14,913 bases of DNA, from positions 1-14,913 of the forward strand of contig DKOA01000068.1 in the NCBI GenBank assembly GCA_002469895.1, given 5' to 3'. The notes below the pieces were generated by a model that was given only the letters and a program-made list of their open reading frames with translations, made no database searches and was not told the DNA's origin. This DNA is from Opitutia bacterium UBA7374 (GTDB taxonomy: Bacteria > Verrucomicrobiota > Verrucomicrobiia > Opitutales > Coraliomargaritaceae). A program made the translations under genes and the position numbers. Below are positions 1-6,972 of the stretch, piece by piece. The first letter of the stretch is position 1. Every line of letters starts with the position of its first letter.

Positions 1-263
1 AAGGTAAGCCGCACCGAGCGATCCCAAGTATAGACGCCTTGCAGGTGTAGGACGGAGATGTCCTCGGAGAAGCCGGAGGCAATCACATCGTCGCCTTGCT
101 TTAGGTCACTGCGGTGAATGGTTTCAGCAAGTACCTGAAAGCCATAGCCGCCGTCCCAGCGTGGCATCATGTTCATGATGGGCTGGTCGGCAGCTAATTG
201 ACCAATGGATACAAGCAGCAGAATGATGGTGGCTCGGCTGCGCTTCAATAGGGCTAAGTACAT
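1..263 (-). CDS. Secreted protein of unknown function, C-terminal part beyond window (partial)
   Basis: An open minus-strand frame of 87 codons starts with ATG at 263 and runs off the left edge without a stop. It begins with a typical signal peptide: basic KRSR at residues 7-10, a hydrophobic stretch of about 13 residues and LAA before a likely cleavage site near residue 25. The mature part begins DQPIMNMMPRWDGGYGFQ and is rich in Met and aromatic residues. I do not recognise the family. The exported, glycine/aromatic-rich start would suit an outer-membrane or periplasmic protein, but this is inference. Its ATG follows directly on the TAA of the HMA-like gene (TAAATG), so the two are almost certainly translationally coupled and share a pathway, probably metal handling. 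Confidence 0.72.
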   Translation of the reverse strand, partial: MYLALLKRSRATIILLLVSIGQLAADQPIMNMMPRWDGGYGFQVLAETIHRSDLKQGDDVIASGFSEDISVLHLQGVYTWDRSVRLT

Positions 264-680
264 TTAGGATTCCTTCGAAAATGAGTGTACCTCTACTTCC
301 CCGTTCTTCCAGAGGAAGTATTGGGAAGGATCGTAGCCGGCATCCACGATGGCCTGACGAATTCCGCCGATGTCCGCTTGTGCGCCGGGCTTCAGGGCCA
401 GGATCAGGAGTTGTTTGGAGGCATCAAGGAAGATACCTTTCTTGAACTGCTTCTTGTCGATACTGTCTAATTTCGAGAGGTGGACGCGCAGTCCAATGCC
501 GCAGGAACTGCAGACCAGGCCTTTGGCGTAGACACCAATTTGAGTTGTCTGGTTCTGAAGGTAGGATTGCGCGGCCTCGAGCCGTATCTCAGGTGATACC
601 AGAGGTTCCGGCCTTTGGGCGTGTAAGGGAGCGGTGAAGAGAGTCGCCGCGAGGAATGGGATGTATACTAAAATTTTCAT
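264..680 (-). CDS. Exported heavy-metal-associated (HMA)-like CxxC protein
   Basis: I place the start at the ATG at 680, which gives 138 residues. The frame is open 18 codons further upstream, but a signal peptide (MKILVYIPFLAATLFTAPLHA, cleavage near residue 21) begins exactly at this Met. The mature protein carries GLVCSSCGIGLRVHL at residues 54-68, an HMA-like metal site (Cys57, Cys60). It is followed by a Lys-rich stretch, a strand LLILALKP, a helix GGIRQAIVDAGY and a final strand, which fits the ferredoxin-like fold of HMA domains. The site reads GLVCSSC rather than the usual GMTCxxC. Cytosolic copper chaperones have no signal peptide, so this would act in the periplasm. It sits between two other exported proteins and its stop touches the start of the next gene. 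The metal is not evident from the sequence; copper or mercury are possible. Confidence 0.8.
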   Translation of the reverse strand: MKILVYIPFLAATLFTAPLHAQRPEPLVSPEIRLEAAQSYLQNQTTQIGVYAKGLVCSSCGIGLRVHLSKLDSIDKKQFKKGIFLDASKQLLILALKPGAQADIGGIRQAIVDAGYDPSQYFLWKNGEVEVHSFSKES

Positions 681-775
681 TGTCTGGAGTTGGCTGTGCC
701 TTGGTAAGTGGAACGCGCGAAGACAGCCGGGCAACAGCCGGAATCAACGGTCGCTTCGCGCCGGATGATATATTA

Positions 776-798
776 TGCGGGGATAACAAGACCCCGCA
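776..798. other. Perfect 7-bp stem-loop between the Cys-rich and HMA-like genes
   Basis: TGCGGGG (776-782) and CCCCGCA (792-798) form a perfect 7-bp stem around a 9-nt loop. It lies 8 nt downstream of the Cys-rich gene, in a 125-nt spacer before the HMA-like gene. In the minus-strand transcript it is followed by TAATATATC, which is AT-rich but not a U-tract, so it is not a convincing intrinsic terminator. It could stabilise or process the upstream message, or attenuate the operon. Confidence 0.5.
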
Positions 799-805
799 GG
801 CACCT

Positions 806-1219
806 TCATAATCTCCAGATACAATGGGCCTGCCTCAGCTTTGGCCCGGGCGGTGCTTCAAGCATCCACGCGAAAGGGCGGCAGGACTGTGCGGTTGGCG
901 CGGCCTCTAGGTGTAGAGCCTGAGAAAATGAGTTTGGTAGCGCAGGTAAACGATCATTCGCTTGGATTTGCCAAACCGAAGGGTGTTCGTGCGCTTCCAT
1001 CTGGCAACCGCCGCAGGATTCTTTACCCTCCTGACTGAATGGACTGCTTTGCTCGTTGGAGCAGGGGCAGACCGCTTCCGCATCTAGGCTGGAGCAACAA
1101 GAATCCGAGAGATATGGAGCCGCGCAATCGATGGCCTGCAGCAGGTTCATCGGGCAGATTACCGCCTGCCCCTGCAGGGCAAGGAAGCAACAAAGTACGG
1201 CTGTTCGAAAGAAATTCAT
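806..1219 (-). CDS. Small exported Cys/His-rich protein, unknown function
   Basis: 137 residues from ATG at 1219. A signal peptide (MNFFRTAVLCCFLALQGQA, cleavage near residue 19) leads into a mature protein with ten cysteines at 22, 32, 41, 42, 51, 53, 69, 72, 113 and 133. They include a CC pair, a CxC (51-53) and a CxxC (69-72) followed by His77 and His79 (CGGCQMEAHEH). This mix of Cys and His pairs resembles a metal-binding or disulfide-knotted periplasmic protein. I do not recognise a named family. It is the first gene of a same-strand run with an HMA-like protein and another exported protein, which supports a metal-related role (inference). The gap to the next gene is 125 nt, so it could also be a separate unit. 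A plausible promoter lies just upstream at 1228-1256. Confidence 0.72.
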   Translation of the reverse strand: MNFFRTAVLCCFLALQGQAVICPMNLLQAIDCAAPYLSDSCCSSLDAEAVCPCSNEQSSPFSQEGKESCGGCQMEAHEHPSVWQIQANDRLPALPNSFSQALHLEAAPTAQSCRPFAWMLEAPPGPKLRQAHCIWRL

Positions 1220-1227
1220 CTATATGT

Positions 1228-1256
1228 GCTTATTTAATTAGGCAGCGGATAGTCAA
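1228..1256 (-). promoter_or_regulatory. Possible sigma-70 promoter for the Cys-rich/HMA gene run
   Basis: On the minus strand TTGACT (1256-1251) matches the -35 consensus in five of six positions and lies 17 bp before ATAAGC (1233-1228), a weak -10. It lies 9 nt upstream of the ATG at 1219, which would give a very short or no leader. The -10 is poor, so this is tentative. Confidence 0.3.
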
Positions 1257-1295
1257 ATTTGTTTCATGAATTGTAAATTCGGAAAATTTCGCTGA

Positions 1296-2330
1296 TTAGT
1301 CTTCGGTACCGTTTTGTTTGAAAAACTCACGAAAGACTTCCAAGCGTCCCTGAGCGATGCGCTCTTGCTGGATTTCCTCCGATGAGCGCTGGCGTTCGTT
1401 ATCGGTGATTAAACGTCGCATTTTGTGAATGGCGATGTTTTGGATCTGGCGGACACGTTCTCGCGTAACGTTGAATTTTTCTCCGACTTCCTCGAGGGTG
1501 AGGGGCGGGTTGCCATCAATGCCAAAGCGCAGTCGTATGATCTCCGCTTCCCGCGGTTCAAGTTCGTTGAGGATCGCATGCACATCTTTTTTCTGCGACT
1601 TATCCTGCAGGTCTTCCACCGGTGTGGCTTGCTCCTCGTCTCCAACGAGATCACCAAAGCTGGTATCACCGTCCTCTCCGACCGGTGCATCCAGGGAGGC
1701 CGGACGCGTGCTAACAGACTTCAGATGAGCAACTTTGTTGACCGGAAGCCCCATCGTGTAGGCAATCTCTTCATCGCTCGGCTCACGGTCCAACTCATTG
1801 GTTAATTGGGTGGTGATTCGACGCATTTCAGCGATACGATCCACCAAATGCACTGGTAGGCGTATCGTTTTGCCCTGATTGGCGAGCGCTCGCTTGATTG
1901 ATTGTTTGATCCACCAGGCGGCGTAAGTACTGAGTTTACCGCCCTTCGAGGGGTCGAATCGTTCAACGGCTTTGATTAGGCCAATATTGCCTTCGCTAAT
2001 CAGGTCGAGTATGGGCAAGCCAAAATTGTTGTAGTCGTTGGCGATCTTCACAACTAGGCGAAGATTTGCAGAAATCATGTGCTGCCGTGCGGCTTCATCG
2101 CCTTTGCGGATGCGGTTTGCCAGTTTCAGTTCTTCTTCCGGGCGGAGGAGGGGAGTTTTCACCACTTCTCGCATGTAGGCACGCAGTCCGCTCCGTTCGT
2201 CGTAAGTCATGTTGCGCGTATCATCTGCGCTGTCGCTTTCGACGGAAGACCTGGGTACGGAGGAAGCTATTGCCCGCGTGCGTTTGCGGGCAGGTTTTGG
2301 CGATTCTGGATGTGCTGTGCCTTGTGCCAT
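1296..2330 (-). CDS. RNA polymerase sigma factor, sigma-70 family (RpoD/SigA type)
   Basis: 344 residues. It directs RNA polymerase core to promoters. After a basic, low-complexity N-terminus (1-40) come region 1.2 (LRAYMREV to LKLANRI, about 49-74), region 2 (ARQHMISANLRLVVKIA, 81-97; GNIGLIKAVERFDPSKG, 114-130; LSTYAAWWIKQSIKRAL, 133-149), region 3 (about 160-240) and region 4 with its helix-turn-helix (LTLEEVGEKFNVTRERVRQIQ, 277-297). There is no region 1.1, so it is shorter than E. coli RpoD (613 aa) and about the size of group 2 factors. At the residue matching E. coli RpoD Thr440 (-10 contact) it has Lys146, while Gln143 (Gln437) is kept. A charged tail of about 40 residues follows region 4. 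It could be the primary factor of this lineage or an RpoS-like one; the window does not decide. Confidence 0.93.
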   Translation of the reverse strand: MAQGTAHPESPKPARKRTRAIASSVPRSSVESDSADDTRNMTYDERSGLRAYMREVVKTPLLRPEEELKLANRIRKGDEAARQHMISANLRLVVKIANDYNNFGLPILDLISEGNIGLIKAVERFDPSKGGKLSTYAAWWIKQSIKRALANQGKTIRLPVHLVDRIAEMRRITTQLTNELDREPSDEEIAYTMGLPVNKVAHLKSVSTRPASLDAPVGEDGDTSFGDLVGDEEQATPVEDLQDKSQKKDVHAILNELEPREAEIIRLRFGIDGNPPLTLEEVGEKFNVTRERVRQIQNIAIHKMRRLITDNERQRSSEEIQQERIAQGRLEVFREFFKQNGTED

Positions 2331-2344
2331 GATGTACTGGATAA

Positions 2345-2364
2345 CCTTCCGAAGGTAGCCTTCG
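2345..2364 (-). promoter_or_regulatory. Overlapping, mutually exclusive hairpins in the sigma-factor leader
   Basis: In the minus-strand leader, GAAGG-CTA-CCTTC (with outer C-G, 2364-2350) forms a 6-bp stem with a 3-nt loop. The same central CCTTC can instead pair with the next GAAGG (2349-2345). The last GAAGG is the only Shine-Dalgarno-like element near the ATG at 2330, 14 nt upstream, which is further than ideal. One fold leaves it free and the other hides it. Only the base pairing is seen; regulation is inferred. Confidence 0.4.
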
Positions 2365-2409
2365 ACAGGACTATTAATAGATCTTATGAAAATACATCGG
2401 ATCTGACCG

Positions 2410-2427
2410 CCCTAACTTATTTTAGGG
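2410..2427 (-). terminator. Weak possible terminator after trpE
   Basis: CCCTAA (2410-2415) and TTAGGG (2422-2427) form a 6-bp stem with a 6-nt loop, starting 6 nt after the trpE stop codon. In the minus-strand transcript it is followed by CGGTCAG and not by a U-tract. It may therefore be a 3'-end stabilising hairpin and not a true terminator. Confidence 0.3.
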
Positions 2428-2433
2428 GCCAAA

Positions 2434-3942
2434 TTAATTTCCGGTTTTTGCGCCAGCGAAGGTTTTTTCGGCCAAAGCGACTGCCTTGAGCATGCCTTTG
2501 GCCTTGTTCACGGTTTCCATGAATTCATTTTCAGGGACGGAATCGGCGACAAGGCCGGCACCGGATTGAACATAGATGTTTCCGTCCTTAACCACTGCCG
2601 TACGAATACCGATGCAGGAGTCGTGGTTCCCATCGAAGCTGAAATAGCCGAGCGCCCCGCCGTAAATGCCCCGTTGGCAGTTTTCGAGTTCAGAAATGAT
2701 CTGCAATGCCCGAACTTTGGGGGCGCCGCTCAAGGTGCCGGCAGGAAATGTTGCCCGCATGAGATCGTAGGCCGTCCGGTCTTCGCGGAGGGTGCCAACA
2801 ACCTGCGAAACAATGTGCATAACATGTGAATAACGCTCGATGACCATGTAATCGGGCACTTCAATCGACCCAAACTGGCAGACACGTCCGATATCGTTGC
2901 GAGCTAGGTCGACCAGCATGAGGTGTTCAGCCGTTTCTTTCTTATCTGCCAGCAGATCTTGCTCGAGTGCCAGGTCTTCTGCTTCGGTTGCTCCGCGATG
3001 CCGTGTGCCGGCGATCGGTCGGATCTCCACTTGATCGCCGGTAAGGCGAACATGGACTTCGGGGGAGGCGCCGACCACAGCAAATGCGGGGTCCTCCAAG
3101 AGGAACATATAGGGCGATGGATTGACCGTCCGCAGGGCGCGGTAGAGGTCGATTGGTCTCGGTTGAAATTCTTTCTCAAAGCGTTGCGATAGAACGGCTT
3201 GTATGATATCACCAGCCTCAATATATTCCTTGGTTTGGTGGACGGCCTGTTCGAAGCGCTGGCGTGTAAAGTTGCCTTCGGGAACGGAAATGGGACCGGG
3301 GTCCGGGAGTTCTCTATGATCAAGAGTATGTGGACCTCGGAGTCGGTTGGTGATGCGCTCGATTTCAGCCACTGCATCCGCATAGACTTGGGCGGGATCG
3401 CTGTCCTCGATGTGTGCCTGCACGCAAATGCGCAGAGTCTGCCGAACGTGATCAAAAATGAGCACAGAATGAGTGATCAGATAGTAGAGAACCGGCATGC
3501 CGAGTGGGTTTTCCTCCGGTTTTGGGATGGTTGGTTCGACAGTGTGAACAAATTCGTGGCCAACATAGCCAACGGCTCCTCCGCAAAAGGGCGGCATCCC
3601 GTCCAGCGTAACCGGATTGTAGCGGGCCATCTCCTTTTCCACCATTTGTAATGGGTCGGCAGGGGTCGGAACGGTTTCGGTATTTCCGTCGGCATGATGG
3701 ATCGTCGTTTCGTTTCCAAAAATGCGAAAGATCTTGCGCGGTTGGGCGCCGAGGAAGGAGTAGCGGCTGATCCGCTCGCCTCCGACAATCGACTCAAAGA
3801 GGAAGGCTGGGCCGTCTTTCTTAATTTTCGAATATGCGCCGAGGGGCGTCTCGCAGTCTGCCGTGAGATCCAGATAAACCGGTAGGGTGTTGCCCTTTTG
3901 AGCGAGTGCGAGGAACTCGCTTTTGCTTGGGTGTATGCTCAT
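2434..3942 (-). CDS. trpE: Anthranilate synthase component I
   Basis: 502 residues, the normal length for TrpE. It makes anthranilate from chorismate using ammonia from a glutamine amidotransferase partner (TrpG/PabA), which is not in this window. Motifs seen are the N-terminal tryptophan-binding LFES (48-51) with ERISRYSFLG (56-65), and the chorismate-binding core: PSPYMFLL, GASPEVHVRL, RPIAGTRHRGAT, LVDLARNDIGRV, TFPAGTLSGAPKVRAL, GGALGYFSFDG and QSGAGLVADSVPENE. The intact LFES/RYSFLG region suggests feedback inhibition by tryptophan. GTRHRG and the full N-terminal domain favour TrpE over PabB. The ATG overlaps the purK stop (ATGA), so expression is coupled to purEK. I see no leader peptide with tandem Trp codons, as expected for a gene inside an operon. 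Confidence 0.96.
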   Translation of the reverse strand: MSIHPSKSEFLALAQKGNTLPVYLDLTADCETPLGAYSKIKKDGPAFLFESIVGGERISRYSFLGAQPRKIFRIFGNETTIHHADGNTETVPTPADPLQMVEKEMARYNPVTLDGMPPFCGGAVGYVGHEFVHTVEPTIPKPEENPLGMPVLYYLITHSVLIFDHVRQTLRICVQAHIEDSDPAQVYADAVAEIERITNRLRGPHTLDHRELPDPGPISVPEGNFTRQRFEQAVHQTKEYIEAGDIIQAVLSQRFEKEFQPRPIDLYRALRTVNPSPYMFLLEDPAFAVVGASPEVHVRLTGDQVEIRPIAGTRHRGATEAEDLALEQDLLADKKETAEHLMLVDLARNDIGRVCQFGSIEVPDYMVIERYSHVMHIVSQVVGTLREDRTAYDLMRATFPAGTLSGAPKVRALQIISELENCQRGIYGGALGYFSFDGNHDSCIGIRTAVVKDGNIYVQSGAGLVADSVPENEFMETVNKAKGMLKAVALAEKTFAGAKTGN

Positions 3943-5102
3943 CCTTGTTTTGTTGGTAAAGTGTGTTTTTCCAGTCTGGCAAAATGGTCTGTTGCCGCCG
4001 CCAGTGCAAGTTCCGGCGCGTCACCGGCGATGGTGAAATGCCCCATCTTTCTCCCCGGGCGGGCTTCGCCTTTATCGTAGAGATGGAGCTTTGCCTCCGG
4101 ATCTTCGAGAAGTGGTTGCCAGTCGGGCTCTCCGTTTGCCCAGAGATCACCGAGGAGGTTCATCATGACAGTCGGTCGGAGCAAATGCGTGCTCCCGAAG
4201 GGGAGCCCACTGACCGCCCGGATGTGTTGCTCGAACTGTGAGGTATGACAAGCCTCGATGCTGTAGTGGCCGGAGTTATGCGGGCGTGGGGCCATTTCAT
4301 TGACGAGCAGCGAGCCATCTGTATCGAGAAAATATTCGACTGCGAGCAAGCCGACAATATCGAGGGCTTGAGCGAGCTCCTTGGCGATACGGGCGGCTTC
4401 TTTATCGACGGACTGCGGGGTACGAGCCGGTAAAATAGAAGCGTGTAGAATATGGTCGCGGTGGATGTTTTCCGCCATGGGGAAGGTTTGGGTACTGCCA
4501 TCGTCGCGCCGCGCGCAAACTACGGAGAACTCGCCGGCATGTTGGATCCATTTCTCAACGACGACGCGTGGAGGCGCTCCCAGTTGCTCCCAAAGTGTGG
4601 CAAAGTCGCGCCCTGCGTCTATGGGTTCAAGTTTCACCTGTCCCTTCCCGTCATATCCAAAGGCGGCGGTTTTCACGACGCAGGGGAACCCCACGTTTTG
4701 TGCGGCATCCGCGAGGCTTTCTGCGGAATCGGCGTAGGCAAACGGAGCACAGGGAAAACCGCCCTCGCGGAGAAAGTCTTTTTCTCTTTGACGGTGTTGG
4801 CAGGTGTAGAGCGCTTTCCAGCCGGGCAGGACTGGCCGGATGGCCGATAGAGTTTCAATCGCTTCAGCAGGGATATTTTCAAACTCCAGTGTTACGAGGT
4901 CAACGGACCGGGCAAATTCACCCAGCGCATCGGTATCTGTATAGGGTGCATTGACTTCATCGTCGGCCACGCGCCCTGCCGTACTGGGTCCTTTCGGATC
5001 GAAGACGTGAAAGCGGTACCCGAGGGGGCGTCCGCTCAGAATGAGCATACGTCCGAGTTGGCCGCCTCCAAGAATGCCGATAGTAGCGCCGGGAGGGATC
5101 AT
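3939..5102 (-). CDS. purK: 5-(carboxyamino)imidazole ribonucleotide synthase
   Basis: 387 residues. The ATP-grasp enzyme turns AIR, ATP and bicarbonate into N5-CAIR in de novo purine synthesis. The N-terminal nucleotide-fold signature GILGGGQLGRM is at 9-19. The ATP-grasp core has VVKTAAFGYDGKGQ, the catalytic stretch EMAPRPHNSGHYSIEACHTSQFEQH, and a C-terminal GHFT. Length is normal for PurK. The start codon overlaps the purE stop by 4 nt (ATGA), and the stop overlaps the trpE start in the same way, so this is the middle gene of a coupled three-gene operon. The next enzyme, PurE, is encoded immediately upstream. Confidence 0.97.
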   Translation of the reverse strand: MIPPGATIGILGGGQLGRMLILSGRPLGYRFHVFDPKGPSTAGRVADDEVNAPYTDTDALGEFARSVDLVTLEFENIPAEAIETLSAIRPVLPGWKALYTCQHRQREKDFLREGGFPCAPFAYADSAESLADAAQNVGFPCVVKTAAFGYDGKGQVKLEPIDAGRDFATLWEQLGAPPRVVVEKWIQHAGEFSVVCARRDDGSTQTFPMAENIHRDHILHASILPARTPQSVDKEAARIAKELAQALDIVGLLAVEYFLDTDGSLLVNEMAPRPHNSGHYSIEACHTSQFEQHIRAVSGLPFGSTHLLRPTVMMNLLGDLWANGEPDWQPLLEDPEAKLHLYDKGEARPGRKMGHFTIAGDAPELALAAATDHFARLEKHTLPTKQG

Positions 5103-5602
5103 GAGGAAGGGAGTGTCGTTTTTTCCACGTTATGAGTTTGTTCCGCGCGGTAGGCTTTGAGGCGTTCTGCCAGGCGAGCATCCTGCAGGGCGAGGATCGA
5201 GGCCGCGGAGAGGGCGGCATTTTTGGCCCCGGCAATACCGATGGCGAGTGTCATGACAGGAATCCCGGCAGGCATTTGCACGATAGAGAGGAGAGAGTCC
5301 TGCCCGCTCAATGCTTTTGATTGTACGGGGACTCCGAGGACCGGAAGTGTCGTGATCGCTGCAGTCATTCCCGGCAGGTGGGCGGCTCCGCCGGCACCGG
5401 CGATGATTACCTGGAGGCCACGCTCTTCCGCGGCTTCTGCATATTCATAGAGTCTTTTCGGGGTGCGGTGAGCGCTAACGATCTGTTTTTCGTATGGAAT
5501 CTGGAGGGCTTCCAGTAGGTTGGCTGCTTCGCTCATGGTGCTCCAGTCGGACTGGCTGCCCATGATAATGCCGACGAGAGGCTGCGTTTCATTTTTGCTC
5601 AT
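5099..5602 (-). CDS. purE: 5-(carboxyamino)imidazole ribonucleotide mutase
   Basis: 167 residues, the usual length for class I PurE. It converts N5-CAIR to CAIR. Visible motifs are MGSQSDW (14-20), SAHRTP with the catalytic His (43-48), AGAGGAAHLPGM (68-79), and VQMPAGIPVMTLAIG further on. The presence of PurK next to it shows the bacterial two-step (class I) route and not the one-step class II enzyme. This is the first gene of the purE-purK-trpE operon. The ATG at 5602 is preceded by AGGCGA, a fair ribosome-binding site. The gap to the divergent DUF2237 gene is short, so both promoters must lie within or close to it. Confidence 0.97.
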   Translation of the reverse strand: MSKNETQPLVGIIMGSQSDWSTMSEAANLLEALQIPYEKQIVSAHRTPKRLYEYAEAAEERGLQVIIAGAGGAAHLPGMTAAITTLPVLGVPVQSKALSGQDSLLSIVQMPAGIPVMTLAIGIAGAKNAALSAASILALQDARLAERLKAYRAEQTHNVEKTTLPSS

Positions 5603-5692
5603 TCGCCTAGAGAAGGGAATCTGAACGAGAATTCAACCATGTAAGCGCGGGTAAGTTTGACAGCGCTGGTGGATTGCGACCAATACTCTCTT

Positions 5693-6049
5693 GTGGCCAG
5701 TAATGTATTAGGAGGCAGTCTTATGGTTTGTAGTGCAGATCCGGTAACCGGATTTTTTCGCACGGGTCTATGTGATACTTGTGCGGATGATGCCGGCATG
5801 CACACGGTCTGCGCGCAAATGACGGATTCCTTTCTGGCTTTCAGCAGTTCGCAGGGGAACGATTTGAGCACCCCGGTGCCGGAATACCAATTCCCCGGGT
5901 TGAAGGCAGGCGATTATTGGTGCCTCTGTCTGGGGCGTTGGATGGAGGCTTATCAATCCGGTTGTGCGCCGTTGGTCAAACTGGAGTCGACGCATGCTTC
6001 GGTACTGGAATTTGTCGATTTGGACATTCTCAAGGCACACAAAGTTTAA
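5693..6049 (+). CDS. DUF2237 family protein
   Basis: About 118 residues from the GTG at 5693. The family signature is clear: NVLGGSL followed by CSADPVTGFFRTGLCDTCADDAG, HTVCAQMTDSFLAFSSSQGNDLSTP, PEYQFPGLKAGDYWCLCLGRW, and THASVLEFVDLDILKAH. Several cysteines are conserved in the family. Its function is unknown to me; it is small, soluble and lacks a signal peptide. No ATG precedes the conserved NVLGG: an ATG in frame at 5639 is followed at once by TAA. Starts are therefore GTG 5693 (MASNVLGG, best family fit), GTG 5669 or TTG 5657. No Shine-Dalgarno is seen before any of them. It stands alone between divergent purE and convergent PIG-L; the stop codons of this gene and PIG-L overlap. Confidence 0.87.
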   Translation: MASNVLGGSLMVCSADPVTGFFRTGLCDTCADDAGMHTVCAQMTDSFLAFSSSQGNDLSTPVPEYQFPGLKAGDYWCLCLGRWMEAYQSGCAPLVKLESTHASVLEFVDLDILKAHKV

Positions 6050-6888
6050 ACGTGCGGTAATTCCCGCAGGTTGTCGGCGATGCTCTGGTGAAAGCGTTGG
6101 AGCAGAGATTCCGTAAAAGAAGCGAGTGCGAGGGACTCGTCTTTCATGAGCCGAGAGAGATTCAGAGCAAACCAGATGCGAGCGGGGCCATCAGGTTCCC
6201 GGGCTTGGTAAAATGTGGCATTGGCCAGACTGCGCCCAACGACTGCTTGCCCATAGTTTTTGCCGCCGGCAATCTGGGAATCGAAGCAGGCAAGGAGGCG
6301 TTCTGCCAGCTCCGGATTTGCGCTTACGTCGAGGGCGACTTTATCGGCTTGAGGAACCCAGTCGAGGCCACGCCAGACCTCGCATCCAAGTAACTGTTTC
6401 GGGCGCATTTCCGGTGCCAGTTGGCGAACTGCTTTGACCACAGTCTGGCAGACAGCGACATGCGTGGAGTGGCTGTCTAGCGGATTGTGGGTGTAGATGA
6501 CTTCGGGTCGGCAGTGGGCAATGAGATCGGCGATCGTATCGGTCAGTTGATCGCGAGTTGCTCGGTCTTTGACGGTGGCACTTTGTAAGCCGAGCTGCTG
6601 GACAAAAGTGTATCGCCCGATTCGAGCGGCTGCACGCTGTTCTTCAGCTCGGAGACGGATCATTTCCTCGTCGCTACAGTGACTGTATTTTCCGGCCCGC
6701 GAGCAACCGGCCCCGTTGGTACAGATGATACCACCAAAGGAGGGCTGGGCTTGCTCATAGCCATGACTGATCCCGTGGTAGGCCATAAACTCGAGGTCAT
6801 CGGGATGGGCACCGATGCCGAGATGGGTACAGCGTTGTTTCGCTGTGGATGGATCGGCTCCATCAGGGATGTAGAATTCCGGCTGCAT
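6046..6888 (-). CDS. PIG-L family (LmbE-type) zinc-dependent deacetylase
   Basis: 280 residues from ATG at 6888. The frame is open further up to 6996, but that would run into the start of rapA on the other strand, and the upstream residues do not look like this family. The first metal-binding motif AHPDDLE is at 27-33 (His28, Asp31 as ligands, Asp30 as base), and the distal HNPLDSHSTH at 134-143 supplies the third ligand His143. CTNGAGCSRAGKY (56-68) and EMIRLRAEEQRAAA (75-88) are also typical. Members remove acetyl groups from N-acetylglucosamine-containing substrates (GlcNAc-PI, GlcNAc-Ins, GlcNAc-malate in bacillithiol synthesis, chitooligosaccharides). The sequence does not tell which. 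There is no signal peptide, so it is cytoplasmic. Related bacterial proteins are annotated near glucosamine metabolism, but none lies here. Confidence 0.9.
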   Translation of the reverse strand: MQPEFYIPDGADPSTAKQRCTHLGIGAHPDDLEFMAYHGISHGYEQAQPSFGGIICTNGAGCSRAGKYSHCSDEEMIRLRAEEQRAAARIGRYTFVQQLGLQSATVKDRATRDQLTDTIADLIAHCRPEVIYTHNPLDSHSTHVAVCQTVVKAVRQLAPEMRPKQLLGCEVWRGLDWVPQADKVALDVSANPELAERLLACFDSQIAGGKNYGQAVVGRSLANATFYQAREPDGPARIWFALNLSRLMKDESLALASFTESLLQRFHQSIADNLRELPHV

Positions 6889-6972
6889 AGGGCTGTTTGC
6901 GGGGTAATCTAGGCAGCCATTCGTGTGCGGCAAGCCTTTGACATTGGTTCGGGACTGATCGAGCTTGTTTAC

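Noticed and set aside
1425..1805. 126-codon open frame antisense to the sigma factor
   Set aside because: The sigma factor is certain on the other strand; long antisense frames are expected in conserved GC-biased coding DNA.
3199..3651. 150-codon open frame antisense to trpE
   Set aside because: Shadow of trpE with no signal peptide, motif or ribosome-binding site.
6925..6972. 16-residue extension of RapA
   Set aside because: RapA homologues begin at the equivalent of the Met at 6973; the extension is open by chance in the divergent intergenic region.
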